Origin: Bradyrhizobium sp. MOS002
GTDB taxonomy: Bacteria > Pseudomonadota > Alphaproteobacteria > Rhizobiales > Xanthobacteraceae
NCBI RefSeq assembly: GCF_003020115.1
Contig: NZ_PYFX01000008.1
Location: 62,001 to 126,000, forward strand
Direction: 5' to 3'
DNA length: 64,000 bases
Positions within the stretch are counted from its first letter, which is position 1, and each line of letters opens with the position of its first letter. Positions 1 through 13,658 of the stretch are shown one piece after another. Position numbers and translations under genes: made by a program. The notes beneath the pieces were generated by a model. That model was not told where the DNA came from. It saw only the letters and a program-made list of their open reading frames with translations, and ran no database searches.

Positions 1-1448
1 AGAATGAAATCGACCATCGGCCTGTTTGCGAGAAGATCGGAAACACTGTCGATGCCGGTGATGGCTTGCTGATATTCCGTCGCATCCTTCGTGGCCTGTG
101 CCCGAACTGCGGCCTGCTGCTGGGGAGTTGCCGTGCTTGCGCTCTTCACCGCCCCAATGACGTAGTCCTTCGCGGTCTGGAGGACTTCAGCCGAGTCCTG
201 AGCCACCAAGGGGGTCGTCAGATTACCTTTTGCGTCGAAGTTGAAGGCGCGTGCCAGCTCCAAATAGCGATCGTCCTTGAGGGTATAGACGTAGCTCTTG
301 GGGTCGTTGATATCGCTTTCGAGCACGGCCTTGACAGTCGCCGGCGAGACGTTTCCGGGATCGAGGCCGACGGCTCCCAGCGCAAAATCATACACGCCCG
401 GTGTCGATACGAACGCCTGGACTGAATTGATCTTGAGAATGGCAATTCTGAATTGCCTGATTGCAAAAGCTTCGTTCAACGGGCTCGCCGCCGAATAGAC
501 GGCGGACTTGCTGTCGTCGAACCTCTGCTTCGTGATCGTGACGTTTGCAGCAGTCTGCGCGGATACGCCCGACGGAAGCGACCCGTCGGAGGAAAACTCG
601 AACGCACCGGCCAGGTCGACGAACCCGCCGATCGTCCCTATCTGGTCGCTGAGGCTGGAAATGCTGTTCGCATATGACTCCAAATGATGCTTTTCGATCA
701 GAATCTGGACGTTCAACTGGGTCACGTTCGCGCCCGGCTGCGATAGCTGGGTGGTGTAGTCGGCTATCCTTGAATTGGCCGCGGTGACATCCGACCGGGC
801 CTGAGCAAGGTCGGCGTTGAGGCCGTTCAACTGAGAGGCGAAAGTGGTGTTGACGTAGCTGTTTGGATCGGATGGATCGCTTCGCATGACCTGGCTTATC
901 GTGTCACGCGACCACTTGCTTTGATCGATCCCGTACGCCGAATAGACATAGTTGCGAAGACGATCGTCGTTCAGGAGCTGGTCTGCGCTGCCGATGTTGC
1001 CGATTTGGGCGTTGTAGTAATTCGAATCGCTGGCAAGTGCATCGACCTGGCTCTTCCTGGTCGCCGTGTACAGACCGATCATCTCATCGGTCTGGTTCTC
1101 CGATTGTGCGACCGGGGTTGCACTGCCATTGAAGGAAAATGCCGCAGCGAACTCGCGGTAACGCTTGTCGACCAGCTTGTTGACAAAGCTGTTTGCGTCG
1201 GCGAGGTCGCTGTCCAGCACCTTTTTCATGAAGGCCTTGGCGTAGGCCATGTCTTCCAGGCCATATGCCTTCGTTGCATAATGATAAAGGCGATAGTCTT
1301 TCATGAAGTCCTCGACGGACTTCACCTTGCCGATATGGGCTTTGTAATAGGCGGCCTCTCGCGCGACGTCCTGTTGCTGTTCGACCCGTGTCAGAGACTG
1401 CTTGAGATTGCGCGTGATGTAGCTGTAACCAAAATACGTTGATACCAT
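1..1448 (-). CDS. DUF1217-repeat protein, flagellum-associated type (3' end outside window)
   Basis: The reverse-strand frame opens at ATG 1448 (MVSTYFGYSYITRNL) after a GAGGAG ribosome binding site and stays open to the window edge, about 482 codons. The module 'YYxxxIGxVxSxxxFMxDxRLYxYAxxAYGL...SDxxDxxSYVN...R' appears three times, near residues 30-105, 150-210 and 345-420, which is the DUF1217 repeat pattern. DUF1217 proteins are found in flagellar gene clusters of Rhizobiales, but their biochemical role is not settled. No signal peptide is visible. Family assignment comes from the recognised repeat; a flagellar role is inference. Confidence 0.72.
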   Translation of the reverse strand, partial: MVSTYFGYSYITRNLKQSLTRVEQQQDVAREAAYYKAHIGKVKSVEDFMKDYRLYHYATKAYGLEDMAYAKAFMKKVLDSDLADANSFVNKLVDKRYREFAAAFSFNGSATPVAQSENQTDEMIGLYTATRKSQVDALASDSNYYNAQIGNIGSADQLLNDDRLRNYVYSAYGIDQSKWSRDTISQVMRSDPSDPNSYVNTTFASQLNGLNADLAQARSDVTAANSRIADYTTQLSQPGANVTQLNVQILIEKHHLESYANSISSLSDQIGTIGGFVDLAGAFEFSSDGSLPSGVSAQTAANVTITKQRFDDSKSAVYSAASPLNEAFAIRQFRIAILKINSVQAFVSTPGVYDFALGAVGLDPGNVSPATVKAVLESDINDPKSYVYTLKDDRYLELARAFNFDAKGNLTTPLVAQDSAEVLQTAKDYVIGAVKSASTATPQQQAAVRAQATKDATEYQQAITGIDSVSDLLANRPMVDFI

Positions 1449-1734
1449 CGCGCACTCCTCGCGGCTTCTTACGGTCCCGGACGTCCATCAATCATTGCGG
1501 GGTCGCGAGGTGGGGCCGGCCTCATGCCTGCCAACTGTCTCAGGGCTGGGTTTCCAAGGCGATTTCGGTCCGCAATCTCAGATTCCAGTTTGCCCGCGTG
1601 ACGCATGTCGGGTTTTGTTGCTGTATGTTTCTCAGATGCAGCTTTCGCGAGGGTTGCGTTCCGGATATGTCCCGACCCAGAGATCGATCGGAATGGCTCT
1701 CGTCCCGGACGGGGCGCACCGCGTCCGGGGCACG

Positions 1735-2265
1735 AGAGCGGAATCCATCTTCGCAATCCAAATTGTACGCGCGGTTTCGCATTCTCGCGGCACATCGCGC
1801 CCGAGCTTTGCCAGTACGGTCGCCCCCAAAAATGCCGAGGGCGCAGGGAAGGCCGGGTGCCGGCCGGCACCCACGGTCCACTGTGCGAAGGTTGCGCTAC
1901 AAGAGGCTGCACAGCGGCATACAGGTGAAGCCCAACACACGGCCTTCCCTGCGCAGTGGTTTTACGGCTTATGTCGCGCTCTCCCCGGGGAGCGATGCAC
2001 TATTGCCCCCGTCGCCTTGCGGATGGCTGATGCTGCGGACCCGGTCGGGCCGCCACATCACCGCAACACTTGGCGCACAGACCCCGGGCGCCAGGACCAC
2101 ACGATTTTGCCGTACGCAGGCTGCACCGGTCGTGTGCGCGACGCCTTCGCTCACGGTTTCCCGCCCTGCAAAGCCGTTCGCGCCGACGCCGCCTGCGTCC
2201 ACCACGTCCCATCCCGCGTTCGTGACGATCGCGATCCGCCCCTCGGCCGGGTTGGGATGGCTTTC
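1735..2265. repeat. dispersed Bradyrhizobium-type repeat relic
   Basis: This GC-rich stretch stays open in several frames on both strands but shows no start with a ribosome binding site and no consistent coding pattern. Conceptual peptides such as KNAEGAGKAGCRPAP, FPAQWFYGL and PHHRNTWRTDPG resemble text that recurs as spurious hypothetical proteins in many Bradyrhizobium genomes, which suggests a dispersed non-coding repeat. The surrounding gap (1449-2485) holds no credible gene. Boundaries are approximate and the identification rests on memory of the family, not on a search. Confidence 0.5.
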
Positions 2266-2485
2266 TATATGATAATCCGAAATGCGGATAAAGAGAAATA
2301 TTTTTGCAGGTCCCGATTGACCCGCTTATTGGGTGTTTTGCCCGCCGGGCGGCAAGGGGTGGTGGGGCGCGCGCGCCCGCCGCAACGTGGCCACGAACGG
2401 GTCTCCCCTCGGCCGCAAAATGCGCTACCATGATCCCAGCGTGCTTCAAGTCGCGCATGATCAACGAGACGCATGAGGAAACGAG

Positions 2486-3067
2486 ATGAGGGTGACGATT
2501 GGACGGCGCACGGTCCTGGCTGCGGTGCTGACTGCCGTGGGCGCGGCGGCTTTGACGGCGGCGTTTGGCCCGGCTTCGACATCGGCTTGGGCTCACGGGC
2601 CGACCAGGCAGAAGGTGCGCGAATCCATCGAGATCAATGCTGCCCCCGCCAAGGTGTGGGCCGCAATCGGCAATTTCCAGGACATGAGCTGGCTGCCGCC
2701 GGTCACCAAGACCGAGGGCGAAAAGGGCAACGAGATCGGCGCGACGCGGAAGCTGACGCTGACGGGAGGCGCCACCGTCGAGGAGGAACTCTACAAGTTC
2801 GATGCCGCCGCTATGACCTATTCCTATCGGATCACCAATGTGGACGTGAAGGTGCTGCCGGTGACCAATTACTCCTCGACGTTGACGGTGACGCCGAGCG
2901 CTGACGGCAAGGGCTCGACGCTCGAATGGGCCGGCGCGTTCTACCGCGGCTTTCCCAACAACGATCCGCCGCCGGAGCTGAGCGACGAGGCCGCGGTCAA
3001 GGCGGTCAAGGGGCTGTACCAGGCCGGCCTCGAGGCGCTGAAGAAGAAGGTCGAGAGCGGAAGCTGA
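2486..3067 (+). CDS. SRPBCC (MxaD/polyketide-cyclase-like) periplasmic protein
   Basis: A 193-residue protein with a twin-arginine-like or Sec leader (MRVTIGRRTVLAAVL, cleavage probably near SAWAHG), followed by a START/SRPBCC fold: 'RESIEINAAPAKVWAAIGNFQDMSW' is the classic first strand and helix of the family. An AGGAAACGAG ribosome binding site precedes ATG 2486. It ends 2 bp before the GTG of a beta-propeller gene, so the two are probably co-translated. MxaD-like SRPBCC proteins occur beside PQQ-dependent dehydrogenases; no dehydrogenase is visible here, so the substrate is unknown. Confidence 0.75.
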   Translation: MRVTIGRRTVLAAVLTAVGAAALTAAFGPASTSAWAHGPTRQKVRESIEINAAPAKVWAAIGNFQDMSWLPPVTKTEGEKGNEIGATRKLTLTGGATVEEELYKFDAAAMTYSYRITNVDVKVLPVTNYSSTLTVTPSADGKGSTLEWAGAFYRGFPNNDPPPELSDEAAVKAVKGLYQAGLEALKKKVESGS

Positions 3068-3069
3068 CG

Positions 3070-4023
3070 GTGCGGGCGCTGGTCCTGGCGGCGCTCGCCG
3101 CCAGCCTTTGCCTGGACGGCATCGCGCACACCTCCGCCGAAGAGGCGTTCGTCACCAACCAGCTCAGCGACGACCTGATGGTCGTGGACCTCGCCACGGC
3201 GCGCAGCGTTGCGACGATCCCGATCGGCGGCAAGCCCGCCGGCGTCGCCGTCAGCGCGGACGGGCGCTTTGCCTATGTGACGAGCCCGGATGCCAAGGCC
3301 GTGACGGTGGTGGACGCAGCAACGCGGCAGGTTGCGGGGCGGATCGAGGTCGGCGGCGGACCGCTCGGCATTGCGGTCGCGCCTGATGGCCGCACCGTCT
3401 ATGTCGCGGACTGGTACGCGGCGGCCGTGCGGGTGATCGATACGGCGAGCCGCAGCGTCACGGCCAGCATCGCGGTCGGCGCCTCGCCGTCGGGCCTCGC
3501 GGTGACGCCGGATGGCAAGCTGCTGCTCTCGGCCGACCGCGACGACGACAGCGTCTCGGTGGTCGACACCGCGACGCGCCGGCGCAGGGCGATCATCAAG
3601 GTCGGCACCCGTCCGTTCGGCGTCACCATCGATGCCGAGGGCAAGCGCGCCTACACCGCCAATGTCGGCTCCAACGACGTCTCCGTGATCGATATCGCCG
3701 CGGGTAACGAGATCGCCCGCGTGCCGGTCGGGATGCGGCCCTATGCGGTGGCGCTGGCGCAGGGCCGCGGCTTCGTCACCGACCAATATGGCGGAACTGT
3801 CAGCGTGTTCGATTTGGCGACGCTGAAGCCGATCAAGCGGATCAACGTTGGCGATTATCCCGAAGGCATCGCCGCGACCGCCGACGGCAAGCGCATCATC
3901 GTCGCCTGCTGGGAAAGCAACACGCTCGATATCATCGATGCGGCCGAGCTGAAGGTTATCGGTGAGGTCAAGACCGGCGACGGCCCGCGCGCGTTCGGGG
4001 CGTTCTTGCGCCGGACGGAGTAG
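3070..4023 (+). CDS. YVTN-family beta-propeller protein, exported
   Basis: A 317-residue protein starting at GTG 3070, two bases after the stop of the SRPBCC gene. The first about 22 residues (RALVLAALAASLCLDGIAHTSA) form a signal peptide. The rest is seven repeats of the type 'VxxIxVGxxPxGVAVxPDGxxxYVxxxxxxxVxVIDxA', the YVTN/NHL beta-propeller pattern, so a seven-bladed propeller in the periplasm is expected. Such proteins accompany PQQ- or cytochrome-linked oxidation systems in several methylotrophs; here only the SRPBCC partner is next to it. An open frame extends upstream to 2926 inside the neighbour, but the signal peptide fixes the start. Confidence 0.8.
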   Translation: MRALVLAALAASLCLDGIAHTSAEEAFVTNQLSDDLMVVDLATARSVATIPIGGKPAGVAVSADGRFAYVTSPDAKAVTVVDAATRQVAGRIEVGGGPLGIAVAPDGRTVYVADWYAAAVRVIDTASRSVTASIAVGASPSGLAVTPDGKLLLSADRDDDSVSVVDTATRRRRAIIKVGTRPFGVTIDAEGKRAYTANVGSNDVSVIDIAAGNEIARVPVGMRPYAVALAQGRGFVTDQYGGTVSVFDLATLKPIKRINVGDYPEGIAATADGKRIIVACWESNTLDIIDAAELKVIGEVKTGDGPRAFGAFLRRTE

Positions 4024-4030
4024 GGCCGTC

Positions 4031-4117
4031 GTAGCCCGCATGAGCGGAGCGACATGCGGGACAGGGCTCTCCTCATCCACCGGCGTTCCCGGATATCGCT
4101 TCGCTCATCCGGGCTAC
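4031..4117. repeat. intergenic palindromic repeat, GTAGCCCG family
   Basis: Left arm 4031-4052 and right arm 4096-4117 are 22-bp inverted copies matching at 20 of 22 positions (GTAGCCCGxATGAGCGxAGC). The right arm encodes the last residues of the HAD gene (RMSEAISG). The same family appears at 13567-13650. Confidence 0.75.
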
Positions 4118-4747
4118 CGCACCGGGGCACAGCGTCCATGCAATCTCATCCATCTGCTCAAACATGTGATCCGGCGCCAGCGCCCGCAGCGCCGCCGGCG
4201 CCGCATAACCCCAGCCGACCGCGCCGCAGGCAATGCCGACAGCCCGCGCCGCCTCGATGTCACGCACCTCGTCGCCGATCGCGATGACCTTGCCCGGCTC
4301 CACGCCGGCGCGCCGCATGACGCGGCGAAATTTCGACGGCTTGCCAAACAGCGACGCCGCGCAATCGAAATGGGCGAACAGCGCCGCGCAATCGTCGAGC
4401 TTCTCGCGCGCATTGGCTTCGCTGTCCGACGTCACCAGCGCGAGCTGCACGCCGCTCTCCGCCAGCGTCCGCAGCATCGCCTCGACGCCCGCGAACAGCG
4501 AAATCTCCTCCGCCGCATCCGCCTTCAGCCGCCGCGCATGCCGTGCGATCGCCGGCAGCTTCCACAAGGGCACTTCGAGCCGGCTCAGGATCTCGCGCGA
4601 CGAAGCATGCCGCAGCCCCTCGACATCCTCATCCGCAACGCGGCGAAAGCCAAAGCGGTCGGCGACGTCGTTGATGGTCCGCAGGAACCACGGAAAGCTG
4701 TCGGCCAGTGTGCCGTCGAGATCGAAGATGGCGAGGGAGTAGGGCAT
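4073..4747 (-). CDS. HAD-superfamily hydrolase, phosphoglycolate-phosphatase-like
   Basis: A 224-residue protein. HAD motif I is 'FDLDGTLADS' (residues 8-17), motif II is 'LVTSDS' (about 103), motif III lysine lies in 'FGKPSKFRRV' (about 135), and motif IV is 'IAIGDEVRDIEAA' (about 155), all intact. A helical cap sits between motifs I and II, so this is subclass IA, Gph-like. Likely a cytoplasmic phosphatase for small phosphorylated metabolites; the substrate cannot be read from sequence. The C-terminus runs into a palindromic repeat, so the final residues probably came from repeat insertion. Confidence 0.8.
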   Translation of the reverse strand: MPYSLAIFDLDGTLADSFPWFLRTINDVADRFGFRRVADEDVEGLRHASSREILSRLEVPLWKLPAIARHARRLKADAAEEISLFAGVEAMLRTLAESGVQLALVTSDSEANAREKLDDCAALFAHFDCAASLFGKPSKFRRVMRRAGVEPGKVIAIGDEVRDIEAARAVGIACGAVGWGYAAPAALRALAPDHMFEQMDEIAWTLCPGAVARMSEAISGNAGG

Positions 4748-4765
4748 GGAGACGAAGCTACACCA

Positions 4766-5329
4766 CTAGGCTTTCCACACGGTATCCTCGGTCCATCCGA
4801 GTTGCTCGAATTCGCGGGCCCGGAGCGGTGCTTCTCCCTCGGCGAAGAATTCGTCGAGCTGGGGCGGCGCGACACCTGTTGCAGACAGCATTGCGTGCGC
4901 CTGTCCGCGGTGATGGATCTGGTGCTGAAACAGATGCATAAGTAGCCGATCACGGCGTTCGGTTTGGACCCGCGTGTCGCGGTTGATCCGCACGAGACCG
5001 TCGAGCAGCTCGGGCGTCAGTGCATCGCAGATGGCAATCAAGCGCTTGTCGATTGCGGCTTGCGCAGGCTTCAGCGCAGCAAGGGAAAGGTGCGGCACCT
5101 CGTTCTTCCAAGCCGCCGGCCCTAGCCATCCGCCCTCCAGTGCATCGACATAGAAGAGGTCGATGACATGGATGTGGTTGAGCGTGCGCTGCAGGCTCGG
5201 AAAGAAGCCGGTCCGTGCGGCTTCGAACTCGGCCTGAGACAGCGCCGCGCAAGCGGTGAGCAGCCGATGGTTCGCCCAAGCATTATTGTGGGCGAACGCA
5301 CGATAGGTTTGCACAAGTCCTGCAGGCAA
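4766..5329 (-). CDS. DinB-family (DUF664-like) four-helix protein
   Basis: A 187-residue protein with the DinB/YfiT layout: an early 'FAHNNAWANHRLL' helix, a histidine in 'TLNHIHVIDLFY' (about residue 50) and 'LLMHLFQHQIHHRGQAHAML' near 130-148. The spaced histidines form the family's metal site. The probable start is TTG 5329, preceded by GGGAG seven bases upstream; GTG 5314 is an alternative. The family contains metal-dependent thiol transferases and proteins of unknown function, so no reaction is assigned. It lies 44 bp downstream of uvrA on the same strand; no terminator is seen between them. Confidence 0.75.
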   Translation of the reverse strand: MPAGLVQTYRAFAHNNAWANHRLLTACAALSQAEFEAARTGFFPSLQRTLNHIHVIDLFYVDALEGGWLGPAAWKNEVPHLSLAALKPAQAAIDKRLIAICDALTPELLDGLVRINRDTRVQTERRDRLLMHLFQHQIHHRGQAHAMLSATGVAPPQLDEFFAEGEAPLRAREFEQLGWTEDTVWKA

Positions 5330-5373
5330 ACGCGATCTCCCTCAGACAAATGCTTCTGCTCATTCCAGGTGGG

Positions 5374-8376
<3,003 letters not shown>

Positions 8377-8459
8377 GGAATCCCATGGGTGCGCGACCGC
8401 GCCAGCAAAAAAGGCGCGCTTCGCCCGGAACCGGGATCGGCGCCGATGGGTATGTCAGC

Positions 8460-8474
8460 GAACGTAGGAAGAAC
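8460..8474. promoter_or_regulatory. SOS box (LexA site) upstream of uvrA
   Basis: GAACGTAGGAAGAAC matches the alphaproteobacterial LexA consensus GAAC-N7-GAAC exactly (GTTC-N7-GTTC on the uvrA strand). It lies 84 bp upstream of the uvrA start. Confidence 0.8.
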
Positions 8475-8585
8475 GGGGAGGGATTTCCAGTGGCCTTTGC
8501 GAATCGTCAACGGATTGTTGGCGCGCTGGCGGCATCTGGCAGCAGAGGGCGCGCGGAACTGCAGGGGAACGGGGTGGTCAAACAA

Positions 8586-8610
8586 AAAGGCCGGCGCGAG
8601 GCCGGCCTTT
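8586..8610 (-). terminator. intrinsic terminator of the outer-membrane protein gene
   Basis: A perfect 10-bp stem AAAGGCCGGC / GCCGGCCTTT with a 5-nt loop. On the minus strand it runs into a T-rich tail, 28 bp after the stop of the beta-barrel gene. Confidence 0.85.
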
Positions 8611-8638
8611 CGTAACGCGGATGGCGTCGAAGCGAAGA

Positions 8639-9325
8639 TCAGTACTTCGCGACGATCGGGCCCCCGAAGTGATAGTTCACGCCGACCTGCACGGTATGGA
8701 AGTTGAGCGAGCCGCTGGGCACGGCGCCCGAGAAGTAGGTCTCGCCGCCAAGGCTGCGATACAGATACTCGCCCTTGACCGACCACTGCGGAGCGATAAA
8801 CGCTTCGACGCCCGCGCCGACGGTCCAGCCCGAGTGGAACTTGCTATCGGAAACCGAGACCGGGCCCAGGGTCGCCGTGACCTTGTTGTCGATCCAGGCG
8901 TAGCCGCCGGTGCCGTAGAGCAGGACGTTATTGACGGCCCAGCCGATACGGCCGCGCACGGTGCCCATGGCGTCCGTCTTCGAGCTCACCGAGGCGGGGA
9001 TGCCACCGATGCCGGGGACGAAAACCACACCAGCTGCCGAGGCGCTGACGTCAGCCCAGGCGCCATCGGCCTCGACACCGAATACGACGTTGCTGGTCTG
9101 CCAGTTGTAGCCGGCGGTGCCGCCGACGAAGCCACCCTGCATCCGCGGGCTGTTCGAATCTTCCCAGGCGCCGCCACCGACGATGCCGAGGTAGAAGCCG
9201 GTCCAGTTGTAGACCGAAGCCATCGCCACCGGAGCCTTGGTGTAGGGGCGCGCCGCCAGATCAGCGGCCGATGCCGGGGCAGCGAGAGCGAACAAACAGG
9301 CCGAAGCCAACCAAACCTTTTTCAT
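8639..9325 (-). CDS. outer-membrane beta-barrel protein, Omp25/Omp31 type
   Basis: A 228-residue protein with a signal peptide (MKKVWLASACLFALAAPASA) followed by the family motif 'YNWTGFYLGIVGGGAWEDS'. Alternating strands include 'GTVRGRIGWAVNNVLLYGTGGYAW' and the closing strand 'VQVGVNYHFGGPIVAKY'. These small porin-like barrels are abundant in the outer membrane of Rhizobiales. Start ATG 9325 is chosen because the signal peptide begins there; the open frame continues to 9397 without support. It is followed by a strong terminator. A decayed relative lies immediately upstream. Confidence 0.88.
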   Translation of the reverse strand: MKKVWLASACLFALAAPASAADLAARPYTKAPVAMASVYNWTGFYLGIVGGGAWEDSNSPRMQGGFVGGTAGYNWQTSNVVFGVEADGAWADVSASAAGVVFVPGIGGIPASVSSKTDAMGTVRGRIGWAVNNVLLYGTGGYAWIDNKVTATLGPVSVSDSKFHSGWTVGAGVEAFIAPQWSVKGEYLYRSLGGETYFSGAVPSGSLNFHTVQVGVNYHFGGPIVAKY

Positions 9326-9509
9326 TTTCAGTAATCCCAGTCCCAGTTTCTGTTGTGCCCTCCCTGTTCCGGAAGGGCATCGGACGCTGTGGTCCAACTG
9401 ATGTCGTACCTACACCAGCAAAGCCGCAAGTTGTGTCACTCAAAAGTCACAGCGCCTGAAAATGGTGCAGGTGCTGACCTATTATTCGCCCATGGGGCAC
9501 AAAATACGC

Positions 9510-9672
9510 AGAGGCCGGTACGAGGCCGGTCTTCAATTCCTTAAACTATATCAGTCGATTAAGTACTTCACGAGGATCGGGCCGCCCTAGCGATAGTTCA
9601 CACGGATCAGGCCGATCTCGACGTCCTGGCTGATGCGCTCGGAGCGTGTGGCAGCACCGAGCGAGGCGAGCA
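9510..9672 (-). pseudogene. relic of a second Omp25/31-type gene with its eroded terminator
   Basis: Read on the minus strand, 9553-9672 encodes ISQDVEIGLIRVNYR-stop-GGPILVKY. This is the expected C-terminal strand of an Omp25/31 barrel (compare VNYHFGGPIVAKY in the neighbour) with TAG where the family usually has Trp; the change is one base at 9588. The hairpin at 9510-9533 is a degraded copy of the neighbour's terminator (GAGGCCGGTACGAGGCCGGT against GAGGCCGGCC-type arms). The N-terminal part is missing. I infer a tandem paralogue that has been lost. Confidence 0.65.
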
Positions 9673-9759
9673 CGAAGTTGCCTGAAGGTTCCAATCGGCA
9701 CGTGCCTTTGCGCAGCATGTTGGCGATCAATCCCGCACATCCGGCGCTATCATTTGCAA

Positions 9760-9774
9760 GAACAAATCTGGAAC
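9760..9774. promoter_or_regulatory. SOS box (LexA site) upstream of ssb
   Basis: GAACAAATCTGGAAC is an exact GAAC-N7-GAAC match, 166 bp upstream of the ssb start. The rest of 9673-9939 shows no gene. Confidence 0.78.
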
Positions 9775-9939
9775 GAACCGGGGGTCGATGCTATATATGG
9801 GGATAACCTGAGCGGCGGCGGACGGAGCGGCGTCCGCAAGCGTTCGGCGGGCGTATAGGGTCGCCTCAACGGGCACGGCGGAACGCGGGAAGCGGACCGG
9901 CCTTCTTGAATTCAGTGGCATTCGGAGCGGAGAGCGGAG

Positions 9940-10437
9940 ATGGCGGGAAGCGTCAACAAGGTCATTCTGGTTGGAAATCTCGGCAAGGATCCTGAAATCC
10001 GCCGCACCCAGGACGGGCGTCCGATCGCCAATCTGAGCGTCGCGACGTCGGAGACGTGGCGCGACAAGGCGACCGGCGAGCGCAAGGAAAAGACCGAGTG
10101 GCACCGCGTCGTGATCTTCAATGAAGGGCTCTGCAAGGTCGCCGAGCAGTATCTGAAGAAGGGCGCCAAGATTTACGTCGAGGGTGCGCTCCAGACCCGC
10201 AAATGGACCGACCAGAGCGGCGTGGAGAAGTACTCGACCGAAGTCGTGCTGCAGGGCTTCAACTCCACCCTGACGATGCTGGACGGTCGTAGCGGCGGTG
10301 GGGGAGGCGGCAGCTTCGGCGACGAGCCGGGCGGCGATTTCGGCTCCTCCGGTCCCGTCAGCAGCGCACCGCGGCGCCCCGTTGCGGCCGGCGGCGGTGG
10401 CCGCAACAGCGACATGGACGACGATATCCCGTTCTGA
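9940..10437 (+). CDS. ssb: single-stranded DNA-binding protein
   Basis: A 165-residue SSB. An N-terminal OB fold spans residues 1-112 ('NKVILVGNLGKDPEIR', 'SVATSETWRDK', 'TEWHRVVIFN', 'KIYVEGALQTRKW'). A Gly-rich disordered linker follows, then the acidic tip DMDDDIPF that recruits repair and replication partners. A purine-rich ribosome binding site (GAGCGGAGAGCGGAG) precedes ATG. An SOS box lies upstream. The last codons and stop are duplicated directly downstream (see findings). Confidence 0.97.
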   Translation: MAGSVNKVILVGNLGKDPEIRRTQDGRPIANLSVATSETWRDKATGERKEKTEWHRVVIFNEGLCKVAEQYLKKGAKIYVEGALQTRKWTDQSGVEKYSTEVVLQGFNSTLTMLDGRSGGGGGGSFGDEPGGDFGSSGPVSSAPRRPVAAGGGGRNSDMDDDIPF

Positions 10438-10808
10438 GCGATCCCGTTCTGAGAACGTAGTATCGATGCAGACGCGCCGGCCGGATGGGGCGGCGCTTCT
10501 CATCTTGTGTCAGAAAATCCTACTAATCGGCAGGACGGGCTCGGGATTTCCGGGCCCGCTTCATGTTTGGGGTGAACTCGGAGAGCGGCTTGGCAAACGC
10601 GCCAACGGGGCAAGCCCGTCGCGCGGTTTTCCACGCGCGACCGGCGATTTTGCAAGGTCGATGCGGGGCCCGTCCAAGCCACCGCGCGCAAGGGCTTAAG
10701 TTGTTGGAAAAATAGGCGGAAAAAGCGCTTCCCAGACTGCCGCGAGGGTGGTTATCAGGGGCTCGATGCGCTATATGATTCCCAGATAAAACCTCACCGG
10801 ATTTCCCC
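10438..10808. other. ssb-gyrA intergenic region, no gene seen
   Basis: About 370 bp. After a copy of the ssb stop-codon segment there is a weak GC-rich hairpin near 10473-10496 that could end ssb transcription. The rest is GC-rich with no supported ORF and presumably carries the gyrA promoter close to the gene; no clear -35/-10 pair could be assigned. Confidence 0.5.
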
Positions 10809-13553
<2,745 letters not shown>

Positions 13554-13566
13554 TGCGTCACCCCTC

Positions 13567-13650
13567 GTAGCCCGGATGGAGCGAAGCGAAATCCGGGTTT
13601 CTTGCGCCGCGCAAAGAGTCCCGAATTGCGCTTCGCTCCATCCGGGCTAC
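13567..13650. repeat. intergenic palindromic repeat, GTAGCCCGGATGGAGCG family
   Basis: Perfect 22-bp inverted arms at 13567-13588 and 13629-13650, separated by about 40 bp, between convergent gyrA and kup. It may act as a bidirectional terminator. Same family as 4031-4117. Confidence 0.8.
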
Positions 13651-13658
13651 CAACTGCC

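Noticed and set aside
1439..2433. Overlapping frames on both strands between the DUF1217 gene and the SRPBCC gene
   Set aside because: Peptides match recurrent spurious products of a dispersed repeat; no ribosome binding sites.
2941..4080. 379-codon minus-strand frame
   Set aside because: Antisense to the beta-propeller repeats, whose periodicity creates a matching periodic shadow.
9503..9535. Second terminator hairpin considered as a functional terminator
   Set aside because: Stem depends on wobble pairs and lacks a T-run; better explained as the decayed terminator of the omp relic.
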